A stretch of 64,000 bases of DNA from Impatiens glandulifera (GCF_907164915.1 NC_061869.1:12236221-12300220), one strand, 5' to 3'; positions 36,801 through 50,200 are shown, counted from the first letter of the stretch. Notes: generated by a model not told the origin, from the sequence alone. A program made the numbers and translations.

Positions 36801-39712
36801 CCTCAGGTAATTTATTACTTCCAATTTTTTGTGGCTTTGATGGAAATTGTTATAGTCATTCCTCAAGAAGTTCCCTTCATAACTTAGTCCTTATTTGGAT
36901 TCGGGTTATTTACATAACCTTGTTCATGTTGAGGTTATGAAAAAGTTGTTATTTGAGTAAAAAAACTTTAAAAAATATTGATATATAATGATTTTTTACA
37001 AAAGAAAAAGAAATAGAGGGTATTTTGTTATTTTGATTGATGATTTGAATGATGTGAGTAATGAAAAAATGGTGGTTCGAAGAATTCAAATAACCCAATC
37101 CTAACAAGGCCTAAGGGATGATCGTGGTACTGGTTGGTTCAGATTTTAGGTAGAATGTGTATAAAAAATGAATATGCAACCCTATATCCTAGCGGATAGC
37201 TTGTATTTGATATAGGGTTGGTTTATTTGTATCCTACACTATATTTATACTCTTTTTTTTTTTTTTTTTTTATATTGCATAATGTTTACTATAGTTATTA
37301 GTATATTAACAATAATGTTGTAATGGTCTTTTTATTTGTGATAATGATAGGACGTTGACATAATAATTAGTGTAAATTATACTAAACTAGAAAATGCTCA
37401 AAAACAAGTTTATGCGTTTAGTTTAAAATTAACCTTGAACCGATTAAAAGTTTATGTAACATATAAATTATTCTCCTAAAATGTTAAATCAACTATACCA
37501 GTTCAGTTATTAAAGAAAAGGAAGTATATAAAAAAGTTAAATCGGTTATATAAAAAAAAACATCCGTGTTCGAACTTATATCCAAGCATATTGGATACAA
37601 GTTCATAAATATATCTATTGACTTCCCAATATTGTAAACCTATTTTCCATATATGTATAAGTCCTTTTTTTCTTCTTACAGCCTCGAATACTGATGGCGA
37701 TGTCGAGAGATGGTTTACTGCCATCATTCTTTGCTGATGTTAACATACGAACCCAAGTGCCCGTCAAAAGCACTGTATTGACTGGTCTAGTTGCTGCAAC
37801 CTTGGCATTTGTAATGGATGTGGAACAGTTGGCTGGGATGGTATGTTTTTTAAAATAATTCAAAATTATGCCTCATTTGGTAACTCTTTATGTTTTAAAA
37901 ACTACTAAATATTTTTCTTTCTGCTCATGTTGCAGGTGAGTGTAGGCACGCTGCTTGCATTTACAATGGTAGCGATTTCGGTATTGATACTCAGATATGT
38001 CCCACCAGATGAAGTACCGATGCCATCATCATTCCAGGAATCAATTGATTCTATTCCGTTTTCATATGATGCTACTGAAAAGGATGCAGATGGGAAAGAA
38101 GACATTGTGTTGTATGCTCCTCTTCTTCCGACACAAGCAGCTTGTAAGTTGATCTTTCCCTCACTTTTGGCTGTTTGCTTGTTACATGGAGTTCTTCAAG
38201 GGCTTATGTTGTTTAGTTTTTTGGAAACGCACATTTTCTCTTTGTTATTATATATAGAAAAAAAGTTAAACTATTAAATCACACCTTTATTTGGTGACTT
38301 ACAAGCCAAGAACACCTAATGACAGCATTTTCAAATGAAAAATGCAATACCTGGGGTCATCACGGTTGAGTTGCAGTGCTAGCCTCTTTCCGGGAAAAAA
38401 CTCTGGCATAAAGTTTGACTAAGTTTTTTTTTCTAGTGGGAATTAAATAGATCAATTTTATCTTATGTAAATGCATGTAAGGTTATGTGACTTTGTCATG
38501 TTCTCTTCTATGTGACTCAAATGTTAAGTTTCTCCTCTTGTGATAAAATTAGCTATCTTTCAACCTTAGGATGTATTTAAAAATAAAATAAAAATCATAT
38601 ACACCAGGTTAGAATTTGCGACTAATATTTCTTCTTTCTTGGGTTTTTCTTTTTGTAGACATAATCAATGAAAACAGGCGGAAAATTGCTGGTTGGACCA
38701 TAATGCTTACCTGTATCGGAGCTCTTCTTCTTACATCAGCTGCTTCAAATGTCAGCCTCCCTAGGTTTGAAATTGCTAGCTGACCGTGCCTTTATTTTTA
38801 TACTAATATAATAACAATCAAAGCGTGAAAATATCTCAATTTCGTAAACAGTGCTTGCTAGATTAGGAAATATATCCAAAAAGATTTATGTTCAACCAGT
38901 ATGCTTGCATTCTTATGAATGAGCTGTTTGTTGGCAATAAGCAATAGCAGAGGGGCTATGCTATACTATCCTAACCCTAAAGTTTTCTTTTCCTCAGCTC
39001 GGTTAGGTACACCGTGTGCTCAATAGGCGGCGTTCTTCTTTTATCGGGTTTGGTGGTGCTGACATGTATCGAACAAGATGAAGCTAGGCACAACTTTGGC
39101 CACACTGGAGGTATTATTTGAGAATTAGACTATAGGTTTTTTTTAAGGCAAAACAATTAGGTCACCACCACAACCGAAGCCGAGCAGAAGTAAAATAGCT
39201 ATAGCTGAATAGACTCACACATATAAAGAGTTGATTTCACGTCTCAACAAAAAGGTCATATTGTTGATCTGGGAAATGGTTCTCTCATTTGTATTTCCTA
39301 TCAATTGTAACCTCATTGTAGTAGTTTCATCAATCCAAATATATGGAATCCCAATCCCCTTTCACTTCAAATTTCCACAACTAATGATCCTCTCTGTATT
39401 CAGGTTTCATATGCCCATTCATTCCACTTCTACCCATCATAAGTATCCTCATCAACACCTACTTGCTTATCAATCTCGGGTGAGAAATTTTCCCTTGTAC
39501 GCTTCTTCTTCTGTTACTAATTCAATCCTGGCCTGACTAATTTTTTTATCTTACACAGATCCGATACTTGGGCACGGGTGTCTGTATGGATGTTTATTGG
39601 AACACTGGTGTATGCTTTCTATGGCTATCGTCACAGCGCGCTACATAATGCCATCTATGTCCCAACCGCCCATGCTGACGAAGTGTTTCGCAATTCAAAT
39701 TCTCAGGCTTAA
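33890..39712 (+). CDS. CAT2: Cationic amino acid transporter 2-like (vacuolar), second paralog
   Basis: APC-superfamily amino-acid permease closest in my judgement to Arabidopsis CAT2, a tonoplast transporter. Fourteen exons: 33890-34079, 34175-34376, 34511-34595, 35303-35443, 35525-35643, 35726-35822, 36472-36644, 36740-36806, 37682-37840, 37936-38143, 38659-38764, 38998-39110, 39404-39479, 39559-39712. Total 1890 nt, 629 aa, TAA at 39710. Landmarks: N-terminal [30 protein letters not shown], the consensus loop [43 protein letters not shown] and [10 protein letters not shown]. The ATG at 33890 gives the MGV- start typical of the family. Glycine-rich residues 11-22 follow. It is 28 kb from, and in tandem with, the paralog at 566, with matching intron positions and phases. 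It converges with the DnaJ-like gene at 40537. No defects seen. Confidence 0.92.
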
Positions 39713-40536
39713 AGCATAAAAGGACGAGCAGTGGGTTGGTTGGTTTATTAAGTTGTAATTGTAAAATTAATGTACTAGTCATTATTTTGTGCTCACTTAT
39801 TTATTGGTTGTTTTGTTAATGTCAACTAGAAGAACACAAATATATAGCCAGCCAGCCAAAGTAATGAACCTGAAATTGGTCACATCCTATTGTACATAAT
39901 GTTGTAGTAGAAGGGTTGGGATTTAGGCAGAAGAAAGATGTACTAATAATGTTATCTATTATTATTTGTTATTTGGAGAAGCTCATTCCTAATTTGGAAT
40001 GACTTGGAAAAATAACATTACAAATATCCTTTTATTATGCATCTTGCCTTTAATTCATGTTCTATAGTCATTAGGGCAATTTGTTCTCGATTTTTTTGAA
40101 CTCAATTGGACTAGTTTTGATCAACACTCAAAATGAAAGTTGTTTCTTTTGTTTGGTATAATATGATTCACGAAGACTCATCCCCATGGACATTAGTTCT
40201 TGTGCTCGATGACTGAGATCAACATTTGAAAGACAACCCAAAATGATAGACTTTGATTACCCGGATTTGCGATCTTCTTGCAATCTCATGTCATTGAATA
40301 CCTTAGTAAAGATCAATCATGTTCAGCTTGATTTCTGAACAATATAAGTTTGCAAATTATAGTGCTTGTTATTCTACAAACAAAAATCCAAGTTTGAACA
40401 ATGTCATACAATTACAAACAATACATATTCAATAAATGTCAATTTAATCTATAGAAGTTGTAATGTTTCTTCTCAAACAGCAATAGACCAAGTGAAGAAG
40501 AGGGTTATTCCCTAAAGCAAAAGAATTGCAACTCAT
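39713..40536. other. Convergent intergenic spacer
   Basis: Lies between the stop codons of the second CAT gene (+) and the DnaJ-like gene (-) and must contain both 3' UTRs. No separate gene is seen. Confidence 0.6.
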
Positions 40537-41505
40537 TTAGTGATGAAAACCAAGATGACCTCTTCCACCACATTCTGAACACATTATATTACCTGTTCCT
40601 CCACAACCTGCAACCCATTTAGATTCATCATTAAAAACATATGCTTCTCTAATCATTAGACTACATTTAGATGTGTATAATCGCAAATTTAAACCAGAGT
40701 TCATTCTTTGGAGGAAGCTAGCATGACCCCATATAGACCAAAAGAGAACTCTTTCCACTTTAACTACCTTACAAAAATTATAGAATTGCAATTCTGAAGT
40801 AGAAAGGATGAAATTGAAACTTAAAGCTTCGAATTCCTTATTGTATAGCCTTAGAGTTCATCTGATTGCAAAGGGTTTCATAAACACAAACAAAGTCATA
40901 AAATCGAAAAGAAGGTGTTTTACCTAAGCATCGAACTTTCACAATGATTCCTTGACTCTCCATGATAGAATCAACATACAATCCAGAACCTGTACACGTT
41001 TTACACAGTACAGCACCTTTCAACTCACATTCAGGGCAGCTAGGATTATCCCCTATGTTTTTAGCATCCATAGATAAACCAATTGGTTTCTCAATTATCT
41101 CTTCTGGTATTGCCTTATCATAACAAAACAGAGATTCCAAACCACTTCTTTGTTTATGAACTCCTCTAGCTGAAGTAGATGAAATCTACAAATACCATTA
41201 CCATCTCAAATCAAACATGAACAGAAAAAATGATCGAATTAGGTTAAACTAGAGTTTAAATGAAAGATCATATAAGATTCATTCAATCAATCAGTTTTCA
41301 AAATACCCTTATAAATGAATAATCACAGTTAGCTAACCCCATTATCGCAGCAAGAGGCGGAAACAGAAGTGTTGCTAGAGATGGCGTTGATGTTCTTCAT
41401 GAATTGCCTTGAAAGTATGAATTGTTGGCTGCGGAGATGTGATTTTAGCGGCGAACAGGTAATTGGTATCGTTAAGGTTGATGAAATACCTAGAATCGCA
41501 TCCAT
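40537..41505 (-). CDS. Plastid-type DnaJ cysteine-rich (zinc finger) protein, BSD2-like
   Basis: Three exons on the minus strand: 41505-41338, 41185-40924, 40607-40537; 501 nt, 166 aa. The first exon encodes a basic, Ser/Thr-rich N-terminus (from MDAILGISS) that looks like a chloroplast transit peptide. The mature part starts near SLFCYDKAIPEE and carries four CxxC motifs, CPEC, CKTCTGSG, CLGCGGTG and CSECGGRG, the zinc-binding pattern of the DnaJ central domain. There is no J domain, as in plant BSD2, LQY1 and related thiol/chaperone proteins of plastids. It is not the strict BSD2 (Rubisco assembly) sequence type, so the client is unknown. The protein ends GHLGFHH. The ATG at 41505 is chosen over a codon six residues upstream (41520) because MDA fits family starts. 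A duplicated block begins only 65 bp upstream of the ATG. Confidence 0.85.
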
Positions 41506-41569
41506 TTCTCTCCAAATCAAGCTTTGAACTTTGATGATTGATGAAGAATGAAGAAGGTTTAATTGAAAG

Positions 41570-44410
41570 ACGGCCTACGGAGAATTCGATGATATATATT
41601 ATTAACTATTATGTACAAATCAATTCTTATTATTATATGTATTTTAAAAACTAATATTTTATTTTAATCTCTTACACAATTACAATAACTTCAAATAATA
41701 CTTTAAATTATAAGTTTTTTTTTATATATAAATATATTTTTAAGCATTAGATCTCGTTTGAGGAAGTCATTAATGGGATTTTTTTTTTGGGTTTTTCTAA
41801 CCAATTTTTTTTTTTTTTGTTAGATTAAAACTAAGAAAAAATTAGTTTTTAATTTATTTATTTTTCTATTAAATTACCGTATCTCTATAATTTTGTTTAA
41901 TAATTAATTTATATTAAAAAAAATAAATGATAATTTTAGTATTTAAATTGATTAGATAGTTGATTTAATAATTGAGTTTTAAAATAAAATTTTTTATTTT
42001 ATCCTAATAACTAAATATCAAAGATATAAATTTAATTTTGACCCTTAATTTATGGTTTGAATGATATATAAGTTTGGGGGTTAACTTAAACAAATTTGAC
42101 GTGGCTTAAAATAATAATAGAAAAATTATGAAAAAAATAAGTGGAGAATGAATTAGAAAAAAATAGTATTGAAATTTTTAAAAATTAAATAATCATGTCA
42201 CATTTTAATCATAAAAAATTAATTTTTTTATTTAATTTTTAAGAGTGAATTATCATGTATTTGTCATTAGAATTTATTTAAAAAAATAATAAAATATAAT
42301 AAGATGATAAATGATTAAGAGATAGAATTTAGGTGAAGAAATGATGTATCACAATCTATAATTAATACAAAAACCTAAGGACTTGTTTGATTTTGGTTAT
42401 TGGGATAAAACCAAATTTTTATCCTAAAATCCAACTATTATTTATTCCTTTCAAACATCATTTTAATTATTTAATCACTCCTTTTTCTTTTTAAATATCA
42501 AAATTACAAAAAAAAACAAACAAAATAACCAAATAATCAAACAAAACCCTAACGAGAGAATTATAAATATTGTATTTCTAAATTTTGTTTAGTTATAAGT
42601 TTTGGGTCATTGTTAATTTATTAAAAAAAGATTGATGAAATTGTAAATTGTAAAATTATTTAGGGACTAAATTCATTTAATATCTATACTAGAGGTAAAT
42701 AAAAGGGGACAAGGGTCCTAAGCAAACCCTCATATTAGTTTTCATTTGTTTTGCCCTAATCTCTCTAGCCGCCGCCCGCCTCCTTAAACATATTTTCGAT
42801 CCTGTCTTCTCCTCTTCCCATTCAGTCTTCTTCTCCAATCAAATACAATGTAAACATAACTGGTCCAGGTTATGTTTACGATGGTTTATATAAGGTATAA
42901 CCTTCTTTTGGAGAAATTTGAAGATACTGGTGATCAATCTTCAACGAGTCAATGGCAAGAATTTGATCCTAGAGTGTTGTGAACCACAAAATGAAGGAAA
43001 ATGTCAACCTAGAAAGTTTTCATTTAAATAAGAATAGGTTTTTGTAGTTATATAATAGTCCAACAAGGTAGTTGGATCATAAGAGTCGGCTTAAAAGACT
43101 ACGAGTTCGATTCTATCTAGAAACGTTTAACCGTTTAAGAGGGTGTATTGTTATATAATATGTGTATAGATTGTTTTGAAATTATGAAATAAAATAAGAG
43201 TTTGAAATGTGATTTTATTTAATAGTTTGATTGAATGTTTGAGTTTATTAACTTTGGATTGAATGATTGGTGAATTAGATCTAAGTTTAATTGTGTTTGA
43301 TGTTTTATTAATTAAGATTAAAATGTGCTCAATAAGTCATTTCAGCAAAAACATTTTTGTTTTTAATCTAGAAGATATAATGTTTTATGTTTGATGACAT
43401 ATCTTAAAATTTAATTTTAAAACAGTTTGAGATGTTAGATTTTGCATTTAAACTAAAATTATTGTATCAAAACAGTGTCCAAAAATTGTTGAGACATTCT
43501 TGAATAAATTGTTTCAGGCCAATTGTAAGAAAACTTATTTGAAAACTGAGTCAAATACGCTTTTTACAAAATTTTCTTAAATTATATCATACAAATCTAG
43601 TACAGGTTTAGGTGTTGAGAGATTTCATGAAGCTATTTATGTGCTAACAAAGTGGAGCCCTAATCTAGTTTAGTTAGCTTGAGGTGAATGTGAAGACGTG
43701 GGCTAAAGCCCATTACTTTGTAACATTAGCCCTTAGCTATTCTTTATTTTTGTTAACATTAGTAAAACCTTGAATTTTGAAAGATAATATAATAACATTG
43801 CAATTTGTTTTTATTTTCAATTTTAAAATTTTAAACTATTTTTTGTTGTTTGTTTTTTAAAAGAAATTTTTATTATTTTATAATTTAACAAGATTAACAT
43901 AATTGTTTTTTAATTTATGAAGTTAAAATATTCATTTTTTAATTTAGAAAGTTAAAGTTTTGAATAAATATTTGTATTTTTAAATATAAGAGATTAACAT
44001 GTTTATATATATTTTTTTAATTGAGCAAGTTAAAATCTGAGACATTTTCTTTTAATGAGAACAAAACTATAGATTTTTTTTTTTATCGAGAATAGAGTTA
44101 TCATAATATCTTGTGTCAAATTAATATTTTAATAATATAGATAATATATATTTAAATTATTTTTATTATATATTTTTAAACATAATAATTGGAATTACTT
44201 ACAATTTTTTAATTCTTTCAAATTCTTATCAATTATAATTGAATTTCAATTCTGATGAAATTTTAACTATCCTAACAAAAAATAAATAAATAAAAAAATT
44301 TAAGAAACTGCGAAATATTTTCACTTTAAGAAACAGAACCACAACAAACTCCACCTTTCATCCTGTTAAGAGACTTTTATAGGACAGGGACAATATAAAC
44401 TTTTTCTTAA
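41570..44410. repeat. Segmental duplication, copy 1
   Basis: Begins ACGGCCTACGGAGAATTCGA, 65 bp upstream of the DnaJ-like gene start, and ends near 44410. Landmarks shared in order with copy 2 (47212-50748): AAAAGGGGACAAGGGTCC (42702), the hairpin at 42850-42879, a tRNA-like AAAAGACTACGAGTTCGATT (43096), AAAGTGGAGCCCTAATCTAG (43649) and CTCCACCTTTCATCCT (44350). It has no long open frame. Being adjacent to the gene's own 5' region, it is the likelier original. Confidence 0.85.
42850..42879 (+). other. Conserved hairpin at the head of a short conserved frame
   Basis: GTAAACATAAC and GTTATGTTTAC form an 11-bp perfect stem with an 8-nt loop. The second arm contains an ATG (42872) that opens about 36 codons (with DTGDQSSTSQ) ending TGA-like past GAGTGTTGTGA. 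The same hairpin and frame occur in copy 2 at 48492-48521. Upstream sequence, GCCCTAATCTCTCTAGCCGC, looks like a plant 5' leader. It may be a captured first exon. No product is recognised. Confidence 0.35.
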
Positions 44411-47211
44411 TACATAGACCCAATACCGAAAGTTTAGGTAACTCTCGCCATTCCTCGGTATGACTTTTTCATTAAAAACAATTGAGCGTTTACCGAAACA
44501 TATCGTAAAGTTTTCGATTTAGATACCCGAGAGAAAAACCGAAAGTTAATTAAGTAACTTTTGGTTTTTCTTCAAAGGGAAAAACCGAAAGTTAATAAGA
44601 AAACTTTTAGTTTTTCCCTTTGAAAAAAACTCGAAAGTTACCAAATTAACTTTCGGTTTTTTTCTCGGGTATCTAAACCGAAAGTTTTCCAAATAACTCT
44701 CGGTTTTTCCTTTTTAAATAAAACCGAGAGATATATTAAGAACTATCGTTTTTTCCTTTTCAAGCAAAAATCGAAAGATTGCATTTAACTTTCGATTTTT
44801 TCTTACAAAATTTACAAAATAGCCCGATTGTTTTGTGCTCAACCGAAACCTGTTCAACAAAACCAATATCAATTCATAAAACAAATGACATTCATAAAGC
44901 AAATGATCATTCCAAAATTCTTAACCAAACCAATCATCCAAACAACAAGTTTTACATTAAAATTAAAACGTATTCAATCAATTCATAAAGTCGAAACATA
45001 CTAGAATTAGCTGGTGGGGGAGGAGGGGTGGTTGATACTGCCTCATAAACATTTCAAAACTCTCTAATCTTGCATTCATTTCTAACATTTATTTCTCCCG
45101 TTTTGCACTTTCCCTATCCATTCTTGAAATCAATTCTACATTTTCCGCTTGTATTTGATTAATCGTTTGAGTTTTTTCTTTATCCCTTTTTTCAATTCCT
45201 CCAGCTCCATCGCCATTATTTGATTATCCTTAAACAATCGATCAGTGGCTCGTTGTGAATTGTTGCCACTTCGAAGATCCTCACGAAAGTGTGTGGGTCG
45301 GACGCCTGATCCCATACCGAATACTCCCCCATGCTTTTGGCGTCCGAACACTCTCTCCGTCAACTCAAAGTTGGATATTTTTGGTTCGTTACTTCTTACT
45401 TCCTCCATCTCAACCTGCACATTTGAAATAAATTTCCATTTATATAATAAAATAAACTAGTTATAAGTAATTTATTTAAATTAAATTCACTTACAATTTT
45501 TTCTTGCGCTAGTTCGTTCGGGATGGGGGTTGAGTTTTCTTTGGTAGGTTTTGAGGTACGGGTCATCTTGAATACTTCAACGATAGAGGGTGCGGACTGC
45601 CCGTTCCATTTCAAGTGCCTGTTGAAATAAATGATTAATATAATTAATAACAATCTTTATATTAAGTTATTACAAATAATGTACTTACCAACTCTTCTTC
45701 GACTTGAGCAAACTGTCTACTTCCCGTATGATGTGGGAATTTTAGCTTCTTTCTGTTAACAACATTTGTACGACTGTTTTTCTGAATTTGAAATAAAAAA
45801 CGAAGTTAGAATAATTAATATCAGATTTTATTTGAATTATGAAACCGTACCTTAAATTTTTTGGTGAAGTAATGGTTTCGACACACACAAACTCCCAATC
45901 ATCTCGGTTGTAGTCTCGTGGAGGATTGGCAAGTACCACCGCCTCATCTCCTTGATGAATTCAGATATAATCTCTATTCAAATCTGAGCACATCTATCAC
46001 ATATCTGTTTGGCGTGTGCCAATTCGGACCTTCGATAATCATCAATAAAACCATCAGTACACTCGAACGGATCCTGAAAAATAAATCATTCAAATAATCA
46101 TTAAGTGTAAACATTTTACCTGTCAATGATAGGTCGGGAGTGGAACCGTGCTCCTCCTCGTGAGCCTCCTCGTGAGCGTCATCAGCCTCATCGACATCCC
46201 CGTATCAGCAAACGTACTCTCAACAAACTCTTCAGCCTCAGCATCAATATCCTCGTCTGCTGGGGGAGTAGTAGCTATCGGGTTCACAACAATATGTGCT
46301 TTATCTCTAGAAGACTCTTCTCAGAGCCTTAAGTTTTCTTATTGTGCAAGTATGTTTTGGTAGTGCTTAGACAGTTTGCTGAGTGTTTTCCTCATACTCT
46401 TCCAAGTTTTTTTACGACCTTCAGACAATCTTAATGCACCATTAATAAAATGAGCGAATAATCACAATAAAGTAGTAATAAGAATGAATATAAAGTAAAA
46501 AACATAAATCTACCTAATTAATTAATCTGAACTATATATTTGTAAACCGCGGTTTTATTTTTGTCACAATCTTCCAACTAGGTCGGGCTGACATATTAGG
46601 GGCGTAGAATACTTGTTTTTCTTGACTCGCCAATATATACGAGTCCTAACTTTAGATTTTAAAATTCGGTTTACATTTATACTTGCGTAGCCATATTTAT
46701 CCACTTTCACTCATAGTTCCTCCGAGTGTGTATCAAACCACTTATAACTGAATAAGACAACTCGTTTGTGAGAAAAGTATTGTACTTCGATTATATTCGT
46801 TAAAACTCCGTAGTATGACATAGTCTCAGACCCGTTGTACCCTTCAACAACCACCCCACTATTTTGAGTAGTCAAACCTTTGTCGTGTTTTTCTGTACAT
46901 AATTTGTATCCGTTTACTTTACACCAAACATACATAGACGAGTACATACTTGGTCCTTCTCATAAGATCTTGAGGTCTCTTGATATGTCGTCATTTTCTG
47001 CTAATTGAGCGACCTATATATATACATTCCCAAAATTTAGTCGTTAAAATAAATATAAAGTTATTAGATATGATTTATAATTTACCCACTTTATGTTTGA
47101 AATATGTGGCAAACGTTTCTCTACGGGACTCATTGTTATTGCAATACTGCATGTAATCTCTGCAAATAGATCGAATATTAAATAATTTACTCTTTAATGC
47201 TAATTAATAAA
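44411..47211 (-). mobile_element. Truncated CACTA (En/Spm) element between the two duplication copies
   Basis: The left part (44411-44800) is a subterminal array of alternating AACCGAAAGTTAA and AACTTTCGGTTTTT cores, at least seven copies. The rest carries minus-strand transposon coding remnants. No CACTA terminus is visible at either edge, and the 5' half of the coding region with the TNP2 transposase is missing at the 47211 junction, so the element is truncated at both ends. Confidence 0.75.
45136..47190 (-). pseudogene. CACTA element proteins: DUF4216 and Transposase_24-like remnants
   Basis: In minus-strand order: a DUF4218/4216 border at about 47180-46950 (AQLAENDDISRDLK), the DUF4216 block at 46947-46711 (SYYGVLTNIIEVQYFSHKRV, VLFSYKWFDT) continuing to about 46580, an acidic linker near 46150-46290, then at 45939-45136 the En/Spm-type Transposase_24 region (NPPRDYNRDDWEFVC, PNELAQEKIVSEFN, HGGVFGMGSGVRPTHF). 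Stops, frame changes and probable introns separate the pieces. The order matches the second gene of plant CACTA elements. It is not functional. Confidence 0.75.
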
Positions 47212-50200
47212 ACGGCCTACGGAGAATTCGATGATATATATTAACTATTATTATGTTAAAATGTATTTAAAAAACTAATATTTTATTTTAATCTCTTACA
47301 CAATTACAATGATTTCAAATTATGTTTGAATTATTTCTCTATAATACTTTAAATTGTAATGTATTATTTTTATTTATAAATATATTTTTAAGCATTAGGT
47401 CTTGTTTGAGGAAGTGATTATTGGGATTTTGTTTGTTTTTTTTATAAACACCTTTGTTGAATTAAAATTTAAGAAAAATATTAGTTTTTAATTTATTTAT
47501 TTTTTACTAAATTACCTTTCATTTCTATAATTTTGTTTAATAATTAATTTCTATTAAAAAAAATTAAAAAATAATTTTAATATTTAAATTGATAAAATGA
47601 TTGATTAGAAAGTTAATATGATAGTTGAATTTTGAAATAAAAATCTGTTTTATTTCGATAACCAAATATTAAAGATATAAATTTAAATATAACCATATTA
47701 AGTTGATTATGGTTTGATTGATATATTCAAGTTTGGGGTTAATTTAAAAATAATTATTGGCTTAAAATAATAATAGAAAAATTATGTAAAAATAAATAAA
47801 GAATGAATTAGAAAAAAATAATATATTAAATTGAATATTTTAAAAATTAGGTAAAAAAATAATATTTTTATGTAAAAAAATAATATTTTTATTTAATATT
47901 TAAGAGTGGATTGAACCCAGGACTAGTTAGTACAATTTGTTTAAAAAAACAATAAAATGTAATAAGATAATAAATAATTAAGAGATAGAATTTGGGTGAA
48001 AGAATCATCGTGTCACAATCTTTTTTACTAAAAAAAAATTTAATAAATTTAAAAACTTAAGGACTTGTTTGATTTTTTATTATTAGAATAAAACTATTTT
48101 TTTATTTCAAAACCCAATTATCATTGATTCATTTTATACCTTATTTTAATTATTAAATCACTCTTTTTTCTTTTTAAATATCAAAATTACGAAAAGCTCG
48201 TGAGAATTATAAATATTGTATTTCTAAATTATGTTTAATTATAAGTTTGGGGTCATTGTTAATTTATTAAATAATAATTGATGAAACTGTAAATTGTAAA
48301 ATTATTTAGGGACTAAAATTCATTTAATATCTATAGTAGAGGTAAATAAAAGGGGACAAGGGTCCTAAGCAAACCCTCATATTAGTTTTCATTTGTTTTG
48401 CCCTAATCTCTCTATCCGCCGCCGCCTAAACATATTTTCGATTCAGTCTTCTCCTCTTCCCATTCAGTCTTCTTCTCCGATCAAATACAATGTAAACATA
48501 ACTGGTCCAGGTTATGTTTACGATGGTTTATATAGGGTATAACCTTCTTTTGGGGAAATTTGAAGATACTGGTGATCAATCTTCAACGAGTCAATGTCAA
48601 GAGTTTGATCCTAGAGTGTTGTGAACCACAAAATGAAAGGAAAACTCAACCTAGGAAGTTTCATTTAAATAAGAATAGGTTTTTTTAGTTATATAATAGT
48701 CCAACAAGGTAGATCAATCATAAGAGTCGGCTTAAAAGACTACGAGTTCGATTCTATCTAGAAATGTATTGTTATATAATATGTGTAAATAGATTGTTTT
48801 GAAATTATGAAATAAAATAAGTTTGAAATGTGTTTTTATTTAATAGTTTGATTGAATGTTTGAGTTTATTAACTTTGGGTTGAATGATTGATGAATCAGA
48901 TCTAAGTTTAAATGTGTTTGATGTTTAATTAATTAAGATTAAAATGTGCACAATATAAGTCATTTCAGCAAAAACATTTTTGTTTTTAATCTAGAAGATA
49001 TAATGTTTCAGATTTTAAATGTTTGATGACATATCTTAAAATTTAATTTTAAAACAGTTTGAGATGTTAGATTATGCATTTAAACTAAAATTATATATCA
49101 AAATAGTGTCCAGTGTCCATCACCTGTTCTTCCTACTTGTTTTAAAACCTGTTTTGAGTTTAGAATTTGTCAATTAATTGTTGAGACATTCTTCAATAAA
49201 TTGTTTCAGGCCAATTGTAAGAAAACTTATTTGAAAATTGAGTCAAGTAGAGATTTAGGTGAGATTTCATGAAGCTATTTATTTGCTAACAAAGTGGAGC
49301 CCTAATCTAGTTAGCTTGAGGTGAATGTGGGGACGTGGGCTAAAGCCCTTTACTTTTTAACATTAGTCCTAGCTATTCTTTATTTTTGTTAACATTAACT
49401 TTTTACTATTAGACTACCCACAGCAGGGTGTTAAATTTTTTCATTTAACACCCTGCCACGTCAGCTTAACACCTCTTTTAACACCCACTTTTTAACATGT
49501 CATACAGCAGCGTGTTATTCAAAGTATCAAAATTACTTTTTCACTTTCTCTCACTTCCACATCATTTAAACATATACATAATTTCATTTTTTTTAACCAC
49601 AAACAATATTATTCATCACTTGATAAATCAAACATACAAATATTATTTAAAACGAAGAAGAAAACAAACACTCTAAACAAGGATGAAAGAGTTTGAAGAT
49701 TTTAAAAGAAAGGTGATACAAACAAGGATGATAATATGGTAGAAAATTTCTGAAATTTTTTGGTGTCCAAATGACACAAACCAAGTCTCTATTTATAGAT
49801 CGTGAAAAATAAAAAATATTGATATAATTTTTTATTTTTTTTTATTGATCAATCATTATTAAAATGTATTTTTAAAATAAGAAAAGTAAAATCAAAAGCC
49901 TGCCACATGGCAGGATCTCATTGGCCAAACAAAATTTGACACCCGTGTCAAATTTTGACACCCAAAATTTGACACCCAAAATTGCCCCCTGCTGCCTCCC
50001 ACCCTCCTCTTTTGACACCCAAATAACCCCTCAAATACTCCCCTGCTGCGGCTGGTCTTAGTCTTTTTTTACTACATTGAATTGTGAAAAATAATATAAT
50101 AATATTGTAATTTGTTTTTATTTTTAATTTTAATTTTTTAAACTATTTTGTTTTTGTGTTTTTTTTTAAAAAAATCTTATTATTTTATAATTTAACGCAA

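Noticed and set aside
40537..41505. Strict BSD2 (Rubisco assembly chaperone) identity for the DnaJ-type protein
   Set aside because: It has four CxxC zinc motifs like BSD2, but the surrounding sequence (SLFCYDKAIPEE and VDSIMESQG) is that of a sister family as I remember it, so no symbol was given.
43060..43140. tRNA-like sequence in the duplicated block
   Set aside because: GAGTTCGATTCT resembles a B box, but the A-box region and stems are not convincing. Mentioned only as a landmark of the duplication.
44714..44988. Short frames on both strands within the CACTA subterminal array
   Set aside because: They run through repetitive AACCGAAAGTT motifs and match no family.
46126..46363. Plus-strand frames rich in Arg/Pro or Ser
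   Set aside because: They are the opposite strand of the acidic linker of the CACTA protein remnant.
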